The notes: generated from the letters alone by a model not told the origin. Shown: positions 37,278-47,037, numbered from the stretch's first letter. The stretch: DNA of 64,000 bases from Caballeronia sp. SBC1 (GCF_011493005.1 NZ_CP049159.1:310001-374000); one strand, 5' to 3'. Translations and numbers: made by a program.

Positions 37278-37462
37278 ACGCACCTCATCTTCAACGCTAA
37301 TGAATTTCTGAGTGCGCGAGAGCCCGCTTGAATTTTGCTGACCGCTGCCCAAAAATCAAGTCACAGAATCGCGGGTACCTAGCAATGGGCCGTCCGCAGA
37401 CAGTCTGTTGCATTCCGGTTTGTTTCTCCGCAAGTCCTCCGGCGTGATTTGATATGAAGAAA

Positions 37463-37489
37463 AACTGGCTTATCCAGCCAGTCTTTTTT
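37463..37489. terminator. Bidirectional intrinsic terminator upstream of tnsAB
   Basis: ACTGGCT and AGCCAGT form a seven-base stem with a five-base loop, with TTTTTTT on one side and AAAAA on the other, so it can work in both directions. It would stop flanking transcription from entering the transposition genes. Confidence 0.75.
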
Positions 37490-38198
37490 TGTTTGTGCAT
37501 GCGACCGCGATTTTTCGCAAGAACCGGTGCGCTAGTCGCATCTTGTCAGTATAGGCAATATACGAGATATTTTCACTGGCATTGCAACCAAAGGCGCACC
37601 GTAAAAATCAGTAGCTGGAAAATAGAGTGAATTTTATTGCTACGTGTTTTGTATCGATGGCACGTAGTTCGATTGAGCTCCGAGTGTATTTTCATACTTG
37701 CTGGGCGCGATCCCTCTAGTTCACTTAAGCCTATAGGAGCTTGTCGATGGAATATTGGTTTACGAATTTCTTCGTAGAACTGACTTATAAATTGACAATA
37801 TAAACTTAAACACCGGCGTCTTCCCAACTCCCGGACTAGTTCTGCAATTTGCTGTCTGATCCGGCGCTCGCTCAATGCGTGCGCCGTTCGCCCACGGCCT
37901 TCATCCGCAATACGACGCTGACATTGCTGCGCATAACTGCGCTGATGAAGTCGGGCATGTGCAAATGAATGCGGACCGCACTCGATGGCCCGTTTGGCAA
38001 GCTGAGCAGCCATGTCGTGCGCACCCGTGCGGTGCAGCGCGCAGGCCTTTGGTAAGGCGCTGAGAGATTGTCTGCCCCGCTCTTCGAACTTGCCCGCGCT
38101 CGCCTGATAGAGCTGGCACCACCCTAGATCGATTAAACGCGTAGGAATGCACTGAGAGCGGTAGCGGCCTGCGGGTCACCACACGCGTGCGGTGAAGT
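37490..38198. other. Gap between tnsAB and the IS4 relic
   Basis: Open frames on the minus strand (37573-38013) have no recognisable motif. The right end of the Tn7-like element should lie in or just before this stretch. An ACA-bounded candidate is near 37370, where the minus strand reads TGTGACTTGATTTTTGGGCA, but no matching left end was found. Confidence 0.35.
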
Positions 38199-39040
38199 AT
38201 GGGTCGATCGATATGCGTCCGCCGAGTTCCTGTGGGTCCCGATCTTGCCTTACACGCCGCACTTCGCCCAGTTAACGGTGGTGAACGACAAATGCTGTTC
38301 GAGGCGCTGGATGCGCTGCAGCCGCATTCCGATCTGCCGCCGCTTGATCGCGGCTATTTCGGCTATATGATGGTGGCCACGTCGGCGCAGCGCGGGATCC
38401 CTTCTGCCCATGCGCCGATGCAAGCTCCTGGAAGTGCGCCGACACGTGTACGCGTAGCGGCGAGGCTGAGCGCACTATAACGCTGGCCGAGCCAATGAGC
38501 GGGACGCTGAGGACTATGAGCAGGCGCGCATGCCCGCCAACAGTGAGCCTCATCCTTGACTTCTTACGCGGCGGGAGCGTGTGTGTGCTGATGATCTTGC
38601 TGCTGAACTCCGGGCATTATCCGGCGAACGCGTTCGACGCGCGTTGTCATCGATGTTCGCGGGTTGAAGAAGCGTTCACACGCTTGAAGCACCGGTTGCG
38701 GCGTGACGTTGTGACGGGGCTGGATTATCCGGCACCGCAGCGGCATCTTGGCGGACTGCCCGCAAAAACCATAGCCGACAACCTGCACACACTGCTCGGT
38801 GAGTTTGATGTGCTGCCTCGTGATTGCCCGTCAGTCGTCCGAACCGGATTTACGCGCAGAGCGCTCAAGCGTCCATCCGCAACGCGTGCCTTCTGCGAAT
38901 TGAGCGTTGCCTCGACAGGCTCGCCAATGCTCTCGACGTCATCCGCCACACACGATGCCGCAAGCGGCCCCTGCTTGCCTATTCGCGATCGGCCCAGGAA
39001 AGCGAAGCCCCATCTGAATCTCGCATACAAGGTCGCTTGA
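38199..39040 (+). pseudogene. Relic of an IS4-family (DDE) transposase
   Basis: Two frames carry family motifs. GERQMLFEALDALQPHSDLPPLDRGYFGYMMVATSAQRG corresponds to the second-Asp region (LLLLDRGYFSY). VEEAFTRLKHRLRRDVVTGLDYPAPQRHLGGLPAKTIADNLHTLLG corresponds to the Y-R-E-K region, in which IEEAFKTLKHRL and A--L-DNLHALL are typical. They are out of frame with one another and lack the N-terminal part, so the element is dead. Confidence 0.65.
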
Positions 39041-39316
39041 CGGAATGGGGCTTAATTTGAGCGCGGTGAGGCCACCCTCGGATAGTCGAACCGATGAACG
39101 CATCGCAGACACGCAGAAAATTCGCTTTTTTTCCAACTTCTCTTCCATTAAAAAATCTGCTCGCTTTAATGCTAAATTCTCGTATCGAAGACGTGCAAAT
39201 TGCCGGTGCGGGGATTATAAAAATGACCAACGTTGGAAGTAATTTGTGAAAGAAGTCCTGCCCAAGCGGGTTTCCGGCTTACTCTTTATTGACGGGTTCA
39301 CGTACAGGGCCTATTC

Positions 39317-40846
39317 AAATGTCCGCTTTCGGGCGGCATAAGCTTACCCGGCGTCGATTCCCACGGCGCCGGGGGCTACGATGGCGGCGACGGACAGAAT
39401 CACCATGACGATGCGCGAGTTGGACCGGTTCAAAGTGATTCAGTCGGTGGTCGAGGGGCTGCTCAAGCCGTGGCGTGCCGCCGAGCGGCTGTCGTTGACG
39501 ACGCGTCAGGTTCGACGCCTGGCAGCACGCCTGCGCGAGCAAGGGCCGCCTGGGCTGATCTCGGGCCGCTGTGCCAAGCCGAGCAATCACCGGATCGATG
39601 CTGGGCTCGCCGTGCGCGCCGTGGCGATCATCCGTGAGCGGTACGCCGATTTCGGTCCGACGCTCGCCTGCGAGAAACTGCGTGAGTGCCACCACCTGAA
39701 GCTGGCCAAGGAGACGGTCAGGCGCTTGATGATCGACGCGGGCTTATGGACGCCGCGCCGACAACGTCCACCCAAGATCCACCAGCCGAGGAACCGGCGT
39801 TCGTGCCTGGGCGAGCTGATCCAGATCGACGGCAGCGATCACCGCTGGTTCGAGGAGCGCGCGCCGGCGTGCACGTTGCTGGTGTTTATTGATGACGCCA
39901 CCAGCCGGCTGATGACGCTGCACTTCACCGCGACCGAGTCGACCTTCAGTTATTTCGAAGCGACGCGACGCTATATCGAGCAGCATGGTAAGCCCATGGC
40001 GCTCTACAGCGATAAAGCCAGCGTATTCTCGGCTAATCACAAAAGCACCGCTGACAAGGGAATAACGCAGTTCGGCCGGGCCTTGTACGAACTCAATGTC
40101 GACACCTTTTGTGCCAACAGCAGCCAGGCCAAGGGGCGCGTGGAGCGCGCCAATCTGACCTTGCAGGATCGGCTCGTGAAGGAGTTGCGGCTGCGCGGAA
40201 TCGACACGCAGGAGGCCGCGAATGCTTATGCGCCCCACTTCATCGCGGACTTTAACAACCGGTTTGGCAAGGCTCCGAAGAGCGACTACAACGCTCATAG
40301 ACCACTGCGCGACGACGAGGACCTGGATTCGGTTTTAACGTCTCGCGCATCGCGCTGCGTGTCGGCCACACTGACCGTGCAATACGATCGGGTGCTCTAC
40401 CTGCTCGATGATTCGCCCGTGACCCGAGCGCTGATTCATCACTATCTGGACGTATACGAGTACCCGGATGGTCGCATCGAGATCGTGGCCAATGGCACTG
40501 CCCTGACCTATCGCCAGTACGATCGGCTCTCGGATGTAGACCAAGGTGCTGAGATCGATAACAAGCGCCTTGGCCACATCCTCGCGCTGTCTCGGCAGGT
40601 GCAAACAGAGCGCGACAACCGGCGTATTGGAGCCGCGCCATCACGCACGAATAGCGGCGAAGAAGTCCGGTCGAAGATGCGCAAGAGCGGCACGCGTAAG
40701 CAGCGCGAACTCAAGCAAATTGACCTGAACGCGATGATCTTGCGAACCTCTGAAATACAGGCAGCCGCGGTGGGGAAACTGCCTTCTACAGAGATAATTC
40801 TCAACCCAAAACCGGACATTTCAATTTAGCCCAGAGGCGGACATCT
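39317..40846 (+). mobile_element. ISNCY-type insertion sequence A
   Basis: The left end reads AAATGTCCGCTTTCGGGC; the right end, complemented, reads AGATGTCCGCCTCTGGGC. These are imperfect inverted repeats flanking one transposase gene that fills the element. Inside the right end a second ATGTCCG follows about 25 bases inward, a double-site end. Target duplication was not resolved. Confidence 0.65.
39381..40829 (+). CDS. ISNCY-family transposase A
   Basis: 482 residues. N-terminal helix-turn-helix (MRELDRFKVIQSVVEGLLKPWRAAERLSLTTRQVRRLAARLREQGPPGL); integrase-type catalytic core with Asp in GELIQIDGSDHRWFE, Asp in LYSDKASVF and Glu in GRVERANLTLQDRL. The C-terminal part binds ends or shapes the complex (LTVQYDRVLYLLDD). 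The frame is complete, so the copy may be active. About two-thirds of residues match the neighbouring element's transposase, so the two are diverged relatives rather than a recent duplication. Confidence 0.9.
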   Translation: MAATDRITMTMRELDRFKVIQSVVEGLLKPWRAAERLSLTTRQVRRLAARLREQGPPGLISGRCAKPSNHRIDAGLAVRAVAIIRERYADFGPTLACEKLRECHHLKLAKETVRRLMIDAGLWTPRRQRPPKIHQPRNRRSCLGELIQIDGSDHRWFEERAPACTLLVFIDDATSRLMTLHFTATESTFSYFEATRRYIEQHGKPMALYSDKASVFSANHKSTADKGITQFGRALYELNVDTFCANSSQAKGRVERANLTLQDRLVKELRLRGIDTQEAANAYAPHFIADFNNRFGKAPKSDYNAHRPLRDDEDLDSVLTSRASRCVSATLTVQYDRVLYLLDDSPVTRALIHHYLDVYEYPDGRIEIVANGTALTYRQYDRLSDVDQGAEIDNKRLGHILALSRQVQTERDNRRIGAAPSRTNSGEEVRSKMRKSGTRKQRELKQIDLNAMILRTSEIQAAAVGKLPSTEIILNPKPDISI

Positions 40847-40885
40847 GTATCTGGCCTCGACACACTGATTGTAGTAGCTTTATAG

Positions 40886-42528
40886 AGATGTCGTGTTCTG
40901 GCCATTTAGAGATGTCGTGTTTTGTCCCCGGTATGCTTATCGGTTCCTTGCGGGATAACGGAGCCGGCTATGCATCCCACTGCACTGGTGACATTAAACA
41001 TGCGCGAACTCGACCGACTCAAGGTGATCCAGGCTGTTGTTGACATAGGTCTGAAGCCCGGACGTGCTGCCGAACGGTTGGGCTTGACCGTTTGGCAGAT
41101 CGAGCGACTGGTCGTCCGATACCGTGAATCGGGTGCAGCGGGACTGGTCTCGCGCAAACGTGGTCGCCGTGGTAACCGTCGGCTGGACGACGACGAGGCA
41201 CAACGTGCGCTGGCGATTATCCGGGAGCGCTACGCCGACTTTGGGCCCACGCTTGCCTGCGAGAAACTGTACGAGTGCCACGGCATCCGGCTGGCCAAGG
41301 AGACGATCAGGCGGCTGATGACAGACGCTGGATTATGGATTCCACGCCGACAGCGTCCGCCGAAGATTTACCAGCCACGGGCCCGGCGCGCGTGTTTGGG
41401 CGAGTTGATTCAGATCGACGGTAGTGAGCACCCGTGGTTCGAGGATCGGGCGCCTCAGTGCACGCTGCTGGTGTATGTCGACGACGCCACGAGCCGGCTG
41501 ATGCACATGCTTTTTACGGCCACCGAATCGACGTTTAGCTACTTCGAGGCGACGCGTGCGTACATCGAACGTCACGGCAAGCCGGGAGCGTTCTACAGTG
41601 ACCGAGCGAGCGTATTCCGCAATACGGCCGCGGGCAAGACCGGCAACAGCGTGACGCACTTTGGCCGCGCGATGTACGAGCTGAACATCGACACAATCTG
41701 TGCAAACAGCAGCTCGGCCAAGGGACGTGTCGAGCGCGCGCACCTGACGCTGCAGGACCGGATGGTGAAGGAAATGCGCTTGCGCGGCATCAGCACGATG
41801 GCTGAGGCCAATGCCTGGGCGCCCTCGTTCATCGCAGCCTACAACGCGCGTTTCGCTAAACCTCCGAAGAGCGATTTTGATGGACACCGCCCGCTCAGGG
41901 CCGACGAGAATCTTGACCTCGTGCTCACGTGGCGTGAGCCGCGCAAGGTGACGAAGGCGCTGACGGTGCAATACGATCGGGTTCGGTATTTGATGGACGA
42001 TACGCCGGAGAACCGGCGGCTTATCGATCGGTATATCGAGGTGTGGGAGTACCCGAACGGGCGCATCGAGATCCGTGCGGATGGCAAGGCGATCCCATGC
42101 CACGCGTATGACAGGCTGACTCAAGTCGATCAGGGGGCCGTTGTTGAACACAAGCATCTGGGCCACAGCCTCCAGCTATCCCAGGTGATTCAGGCACAAC
42201 GTGATAACCGTCCGATTGGCAAGGCACCGTCCCGCATGCATTTGGGCGTGCCGGTCAGAGCTCAAAACAGTCCGCCGGGCAAGAAGAGACAACGCGAGTT
42301 CACGCAGGCAGACATTGAACACGTGATCATCGATCTGGCTCAGCAAAGACAGGCGGCACAACAAACTCACAAACCTGGCCGTCGGTCTGCAAGTGTCAGT
42401 GAAACAGGCATAAGCGCCCTGCCAGTTCAGGCCGGACTCTTCGACACTGCGTGATCTGTAACCCGAAAAGACAAACCTTTTAACCCTTGAAAACCCGACA
42501 TCTGTATTTAGCTGGCACCCCGACATCT
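40886..42528 (+). mobile_element. ISNCY-type insertion sequence B
   Basis: The left end starts AGATGTCGTGTTCTGG; the right end, complemented, starts AGATGTCGGGGTGCCAG. Each end has a second AGATGTCG(T/G)GTTTT about 27 bases inward, so both ends are two-site repeats for transposase binding. Only 39 bases separate it from element A. Confidence 0.72.
40970..42454 (+). CDS. ISNCY-family transposase B
   Basis: 494 residues from ATG 40970 (CGGAG seven bases upstream). Same architecture as transposase A: HTH (MRELDRLKVIQAVVDIGLKPGRAAERLGLTVWQIERLVVRY), catalytic GELIQIDGSEHPWFE, FYSDRASVF and GRVERAHLTLQDRM. It has a longer C-terminus ending QAGLFDTA. The frame is complete. The family generally copies itself into AT-rich or repeated sites. 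Confidence 0.92.
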   Translation: MHPTALVTLNMRELDRLKVIQAVVDIGLKPGRAAERLGLTVWQIERLVVRYRESGAAGLVSRKRGRRGNRRLDDDEAQRALAIIRERYADFGPTLACEKLYECHGIRLAKETIRRLMTDAGLWIPRRQRPPKIYQPRARRACLGELIQIDGSEHPWFEDRAPQCTLLVYVDDATSRLMHMLFTATESTFSYFEATRAYIERHGKPGAFYSDRASVFRNTAAGKTGNSVTHFGRAMYELNIDTICANSSSAKGRVERAHLTLQDRMVKEMRLRGISTMAEANAWAPSFIAAYNARFAKPPKSDFDGHRPLRADENLDLVLTWREPRKVTKALTVQYDRVRYLMDDTPENRRLIDRYIEVWEYPNGRIEIRADGKAIPCHAYDRLTQVDQGAVVEHKHLGHSLQLSQVIQAQRDNRPIGKAPSRMHLGVPVRAQNSPPGKKRQREFTQADIEHVIIDLAQQRQAAQQTHKPGRRSASVSETGISALPVQAGLFDTA

Positions 42529-42904
42529 TGAAATGGCTACGACATGTAACTAGATACTTTATAAAATAATGAAGCCAAATGTACGTGAATTCGGCGTCTA
42601 GCCACCACCCGATCCTCGCGGCTGAGCGCCTCCTCGTGCGACCGTCCGTACGCCGGCTTCAGATACGGGGTAATCGTCCGATTCGTGCAATTTCTAGCGG
42701 TTTTTGGTCGGAAAGACGTTATCTATCAATGAGTTGCTTGCTTCATCGATCCGGTGTTCAACTCGGCAGCGGAGCCTTGCTGGGCGCCGCTTTGCGCGTG
42801 GTCAGCGCCATATTTGACACGAAAAGTACGAGAACCCCATGTTGTTGAGCATTTTCATGTTGGCCCCCTGGTTTTTTTGTTTGCTACTGCCCCGTGCTGG
42901 TGTT
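42529..42904. other. Gap between IS B and the MFS gene
   Basis: 376 bases with no supported gene. Confidence 0.4.
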
Positions 42905-44524
42905 CTATTCCGGCATCGACATGACTTCCCTGGCAGCTGTCGGCGGGGCTAGCCGAATGAACGGCAGCAACGCGACGCCGATGCACCCGAGCAGCATGCC
43001 CGCCGCCACTGCGAAAAACGCGACGTGCAGCGCATGTGTCAACGCGATGCGCGCGAGATCAATGAGCGCGTGGGCATCGGCGCCGGAGCGGCTGACGAGC
43101 GACACAAAATGTGCCGTGGCATCGGCACTCATTAGGATCTGCGGATTATCGAGTTGTGCGCGCCACGCTGCCGCGCCTGGCGATGCCGCGAGACTCGCGT
43201 GGTAACTCACCCGCACCGTCGCACCGACGAGCGCCGTGCCGAGCATTCCGCCGATCATCCGCGCGGACTGGATCATCGCCGTCGCAATGCCGAGTTGCCG
43301 CTTGCCCGCGACCTGCTGCGCAAACACCGTCAAGTTCGGCATGATGAACCCGATGCCCACGCCGCCCGCCACCATCGCGAGCACGAAAGCCGGATCGTCG
43401 CTGGTAGCGCGTGTCAATGCCGCGCCTGCACACGACAGCATCAGGAGTGCGAAGCCGAGATACAGCAGGCTGTTGGGACGCTTGAGGCGCGTGACGAGCC
43501 GCGTATTGGAGATCGTGCCGACAGTTATGCAGACGACTAGCGGCGTCACCGCAAGACCTGCACGCGTGGCGCTAATGCCGTTGCCGCCTTGCAGCAGCAA
43601 GGGCACGTAGAACAGCAGCGAAAACAAGCCGATTCCCATCATCGCCGAAAGCAGCAGGAGGACCGCGAGGCCGCGTTCGCCCAGCAGCGTCGGCGGCACA
43701 ATCGGATTCACGGCTCGGCGTTCCTCGCGGATCAACAGCAGCAGTCCGGTGACGACGGCGACCGCATACGCGATCGCGCGCAGATCGAATTCGCCGCCGC
43801 TCAACGCTTCGACGAGCAGTTGCAACGCGCACAACGCGACGGCAACGTAGAGCGCGCCGCGCCAGTCGAGCCGGATCTTGTCGAGATGCATATGGCGGAT
43901 GTGCGGCAGATGCACCGCCGCCAGATAGAGACTCGCGACGCCAACCGGCAGGTTGACGAAGAACACCGAACGCCAGCCGTAGTGCTGACTCAGAATGCCG
44001 CCGAGCGACGGACCGATCGCATTGGCGACGCCGAACGCACTGGAAAACAGTACCTGCCAGCGCAAACGGACGACAGGATCGGGAAATAGATCCGGGATCG
44101 ATGCGAATGCGGTGCCGACCAGCATGCCGCCACCGACGCCCTGTAACGCCCGGAATATGACGAGCGCCGTCATGCTGCCCGCCGCACCGCACCGCACCGC
44201 ACCGCACAGCACCGACGCCACCGTGAACACGACGATCGCCGCGACCACCAGCGGCTTGCGCCCGTACCAGTCCCCGAGCCTGCCAAAGATCGGCACGGTA
44301 ATCACCGAGGTCAGCAGATAGGACGTCGCGACCCACGCGTACAGATCGAAACCCTTCAGTTCAGCAACGATCGTCGGCAACGCCGTGCCGACCACGGTTT
44401 GATCGATCGCGACCATCATGACGATGCACGACAGCCCGAGCATTGACAGTAGCGACTGGCGGAAGCTGCGCACGTGCGGCTCGTCGCATTCGCTACCGGC
44501 GACGGCGGGCTGCGGCCGGTTCAT
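42905..44524 (-). CDS. MFS transporter, DHA2 (14-helix drug:H+ antiporter) family
   Basis: 539 residues with about 14 transmembrane helices. DHA2 motifs are visible: DQTVVGTALPTIVAEL in helix 1, FGRLGDWYGRKPLVV between helices 2 and 3, RALQGVGGGMLVGTAFASIPDLFP in helix 4, and GPSLGGILSQHYGWRSVFFVNLPVG in helix 5. These pumps export drugs, organic acids or toxic intermediates in exchange for protons. The start overlaps the ornithine-cyclodeaminase stop (ATGA), so it is the last gene of the minus-strand catabolic operon. A five-unit CGCAC repeat between helices 3 and 4 makes it prone to frameshifting. Confidence 0.92.
   Translation of the reverse strand: MNRPQPAVAGSECDEPHVRSFRQSLLSMLGLSCIVMMVAIDQTVVGTALPTIVAELKGFDLYAWVATSYLLTSVITVPIFGRLGDWYGRKPLVVAAIVVFTVASVLCGAVRCGAAGSMTALVIFRALQGVGGGMLVGTAFASIPDLFPDPVVRLRWQVLFSSAFGVANAIGPSLGGILSQHYGWRSVFFVNLPVGVASLYLAAVHLPHIRHMHLDKIRLDWRGALYVAVALCALQLLVEALSGGEFDLRAIAYAVAVVTGLLLLIREERRAVNPIVPPTLLGERGLAVLLLLSAMMGIGLFSLLFYVPLLLQGGNGISATRAGLAVTPLVVCITVGTISNTRLVTRLKRPNSLLYLGFALLMLSCAGAALTRATSDDPAFVLAMVAGGVGIGFIMPNLTVFAQQVAGKRQLGIATAMIQSARMIGGMLGTALVGATVRVSYHASLAASPGAAAWRAQLDNPQILMSADATAHFVSLVSRSGADAHALIDLARIALTHALHVAFFAVAAGMLLGCIGVALLPFIRLAPPTAAREVMSMPE
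44183..44207. repeat. Pentanucleotide repeat inside the MFS gene
   Basis: Five perfect CGCAC units in the coding region, encoding GAVRCGAVRC. The unit is not a multiple of three, so gain or loss of one unit would shift the frame early in the transporter. Confidence 0.7.
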
Positions 44525-45489
44525 CATCGAGGACGGCTTTCCGGATGCGATGCCGGGAGCGCCGTATTTAGAGCCGCATATTTAGCCCACGCGAGTCCCG
44601 CCAATGCTACGTCCTGTAAGCCGATACCCACTGCCTTGTAAAGCACGATGTCGTCGGCGTGCGTGCGTCCGGCCGCGTTGCCCGCGAGTACATCACCGAG
44701 TTCGACGGTATCAGCCCAGTCGAAAAGACCGGCTTGCGCTTGTACCAGATCGCCCGCTTCTTCGCATGCTTGCTCGCGCAGTTCCACTACGATACGCGAC
44801 GCGCGTGCAATCAGCGCGTCGTCAAGTTCGCGAGTGTGCGGCAGACTCGAACCAATCGCCGCGATCAGCGTCCCCGGATTCACGATGCTGCCGTCGAACA
44901 GCGGTCCCGTCGCGCGTGTGGCGGTGACGATGACATCCGCGCCGCGCACGGCTTCGTCGCCGTCACACACTTCGGCGTGCACGTCACGATCCGAAAACTC
45001 GCGATTCAGCCGGTCCGCGAATTGCGCCATCCCCTCGATTCCGACGATGCGAAAACGACTGAGCGCGCCAGACGCGGCCAGCGCCTGCGCGTGGGCCTGT
45101 GCCTGAATCCCAGTGCCGAAGATAGTGACGTTCCTCGCGCCCGGCTTCGCGAGGGCGCGCACAGCCAGCGCCGTCGTCGCCGCTGTGCGGATGCGGGTGA
45201 TCGCGTTTGCTTCGAGTGTGGCGAGCAAGCTGCCGTCATGGGTCGAAAACAGCACGATCGAAAAATTGAATTTTCCGGCAATGGTCGAGTACACCTTTGC
45301 GCCCGCGACGCCCTGCGACGGCACGACCGCGCCGAGCGTAGAGAGTTTCACGCCGCCCACTTCTGTCCGCACACGTCGCTGCACGGCCGCGTTACCGCCC
45401 GCCAGATCGCGGAAGGCCTGATCGAGAACCGGGATGGCATCAGCGAATCCGATCAGTTGCTCGATCTGGCTATCGGTCAAATGAATCAT
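44524..45489 (-). CDS. Ornithine cyclodeaminase/mu-crystallin family protein
   Basis: 321 residues. The N-terminal dimer part has RRVRTEVGGVKLSTLGAVVPSQGVAGAKVYS; the central NAD-binding Rossmann segment is NVTIFGTGIQAQAHAQAL with ADVIVTATRATGPLFDGSIVNPGTLIAAIGSSLPHTRELDD. Known members deaminate ornithine, reduce cyclic or linear imines, or make N-substituted amino acids. In this catabolic operon an amino- or imino-acid step is likely, but the substrate is not predictable. It overlaps the MFS gene. Confidence 0.9.
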   Translation of the reverse strand: MIHLTDSQIEQLIGFADAIPVLDQAFRDLAGGNAAVQRRVRTEVGGVKLSTLGAVVPSQGVAGAKVYSTIAGKFNFSIVLFSTHDGSLLATLEANAITRIRTAATTALAVRALAKPGARNVTIFGTGIQAQAHAQALAASGALSRFRIVGIEGMAQFADRLNREFSDRDVHAEVCDGDEAVRGADVIVTATRATGPLFDGSIVNPGTLIAAIGSSLPHTRELDDALIARASRIVVELREQACEEAGDLVQAQAGLFDWADTVELGDVLAGNAAGRTHADDIVLYKAVGIGLQDVALAGLAWAKYAALNTALPASHPESRPR

Positions 45490-45537
45490 GAGAAGAAGTC
45501 CTCTGGGGCTGCCTGTGCGATTTTAAAAAGACCGTGG

Positions 45538-46542
45538 TCAGGCCGTGACGTGTTGAAACGTGAAGCCATCGGCGTAGAGATGATCGATACTCGCGCCATT
45601 CGCTATAAACGCATGCTTCGCGCTGCTGATCATTTCAGGCGAGCCGCACAGATAGATCGAGCACTCGGATAGATCCGGGAAATCGGCGCGAACGGCGTCC
45701 TGCACGTAACCGCGCCGTCCGTCCCAGTCATCGCTCGCGCGTGACAGCACCGGCACGTAGCGGAACTCGTAGAGCCGTTCACCCCATGCGTGAATCTCAT
45801 CGTGCAGATAGAGATCCTCGCGCCGCCGCGCGCCCCAGTACAGCGACACGGGCGGGCAGTCGGGATCGTCCATCAACGCTTCAAGCATCGACTTGAGCGG
45901 CGCGAGTCCGGTACCCGTTGCCACCATCACGACCGGTCGATAGTCCTCGTGGTGATAGCGGAAGCCACCGAGCGGATATTCGATTTCGAGCGTCTCGCCG
46001 GGCTTTAGCGCGGAGATCGCGCCGTCCGTGAAAAGGCCGCCAGGAATGCGCCGCACGTGGAAATCGAGTGCCGTCGAAGCGGTCGCGGATGCCATCGAAA
46101 AGCTGCGCTTCGTGCCGTCGTTCAGGATCACGTTGACATACTGTCCGGGCCGGAATCGCGCCGGTTCGTCGGCGGGAATCATGAGGCGCAGATGTGTCAC
46201 GTCTCGGTTGAACCTTTTGACATCGGCGATCTGCGCAACCATGCGAACCGGCTCCGGCACTTCCGCCGCCGTGTCCGCGTCGCCGATTACAAGATCGCTC
46301 GACGGCTTCGCCTGACACGCGAGCGCGTAACCCGCTTCGGCTTCTTCGGGTGCGAGCGCCATGGGCAGTTCGTCATAGCCGACCTGCCCTTCGAGCACGC
46401 GAACGCGGCACGTGCCGCATCCGCCCAGCCGGCAATCGTGTGGAATCCGCACGCCCGCGCGCAACGCGGCGTCGAGCAGCGTTTCGTCGGAATCCACGTT
46501 GAAGTGCGCGCCTGTTTCGCGCACGGTAATCTGGAAAGCCAT
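45538..46542 (-). CDS. 2Fe-2S/FAD oxidoreductase (dioxygenase-reductase type)
   Basis: 334 residues. The N-terminal plant-type ferredoxin domain has cysteines in HDCRLGGCGTCRVRV and YALACQAKP. The FAD domain has RPGQYVNVILNDGTKRSFSMASA. The NAD domain has VVMVATGTGLAPLKSMLEAL and ends SIYLCGSPEMISSAKHAFIANG. It moves electrons from NADH through FAD and the iron-sulfur cluster to an oxygenase, as in benzoate or phenol hydroxylase reductases. GCGAGG precedes ATG 46542. The likely partner is the di-iron enzyme at 48.7 kb, via the ferredoxins, or the Rieske dioxygenase at 59 kb. Confidence 0.93.
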   Translation of the reverse strand: MAFQITVRETGAHFNVDSDETLLDAALRAGVRIPHDCRLGGCGTCRVRVLEGQVGYDELPMALAPEEAEAGYALACQAKPSSDLVIGDADTAAEVPEPVRMVAQIADVKRFNRDVTHLRLMIPADEPARFRPGQYVNVILNDGTKRSFSMASATASTALDFHVRRIPGGLFTDGAISALKPGETLEIEYPLGGFRYHHEDYRPVVMVATGTGLAPLKSMLEALMDDPDCPPVSLYWGARRREDLYLHDEIHAWGERLYEFRYVPVLSRASDDWDGRRGYVQDAVRADFPDLSECSIYLCGSPEMISSAKHAFIANGASIDHLYADGFTFQHVTA

Positions 46543-46557
46543 GTCTGCCTCGCCGGT

Positions 46558-47037
46558 TTACTTCTTGATGTCGGCTTCGACCAGCACCGTGTGGCCACTC
46601 GCCGCTAGACGCTCATGGAGCACCTGCAGCGCTGCCAGCCCGCATTGCGTGTCCTGTTCGCCGTTGCCGCCGCTCAGTCCGACGCCGCCGATCACCCGGC
46701 CATCGACGACGACCGGGAAGCCACCGACGAACGCCGCAAAGCGCCCTTCGAAACTCAGCTGGATGCCAAACGCCTCGTTGCCGGGCAACGCCGGTCCGTG
46801 CGGCGGTTTCGTGAACAGGTGCGTGGAGCGCTTGTGACCGGCCGCGGTGAACGCCTTGTTCCAGGCGATCTGCGGGCCGGTGATGCGCCCTTCGTCCATG
46901 CGTTCGAGCACGATCGGGTAGCCGCCTTCATCGACGATGCACACTGATTCGGGCACGCCGATCTGCTGCGCCTTATCGAGCGCGGCACGCGCCATCTCGC
47001 GCGCTTCGGATAGTTCGAGTCGGAAAATGGTTTTCAT
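46558..47037 (-). CDS. GlcG/HbpS-like protein
   Basis: 159 residues, MKTIFRLELSEAREMARAALDKAQQIGVPESVCIVDEGGYPIVLERMDEGRITGPQIAWNKAFTAAGHKRST and GGFPVVVDGRVIGGVGLSGGNGEQDTQCGLAALQ. It matches the heme-binding GlcG/HbpS/PduO-C family, found beside many oxidative catabolic genes. Members bind heme or small cofactors; the role in catabolic operons is not settled. The start is placed at ATG 47037 because the residues before it are non-conserved. It follows the aldehyde dehydrogenase gene by 55 bases. Confidence 0.88.
   Translation of the reverse strand: MKTIFRLELSEAREMARAALDKAQQIGVPESVCIVDEGGYPIVLERMDEGRITGPQIAWNKAFTAAGHKRSTHLFTKPPHGPALPGNEAFGIQLSFEGRFAAFVGGFPVVVDGRVIGGVGLSGGNGEQDTQCGLAALQVLHERLAASGHTVLVEADIKK

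Noticed and set aside
27279..37352. CRISPR array or cas genes next to the Tn7-like module
   Set aside because: No regularly spaced repeats and no Cas motifs on either strand.
37370..37370. TGTGACTTGATTTTTGGGCA as the right end of the Tn7-like element
   Set aside because: Plausible position and TGT start, but no matching inverted repeat was found on the left side, so not annotated as an end.
37573..38013. Minus-strand 146-residue frame beside the IS4 relic
   Set aside because: Composition is irregular and no motif is visible; probably chance or an unrecognisable remnant.
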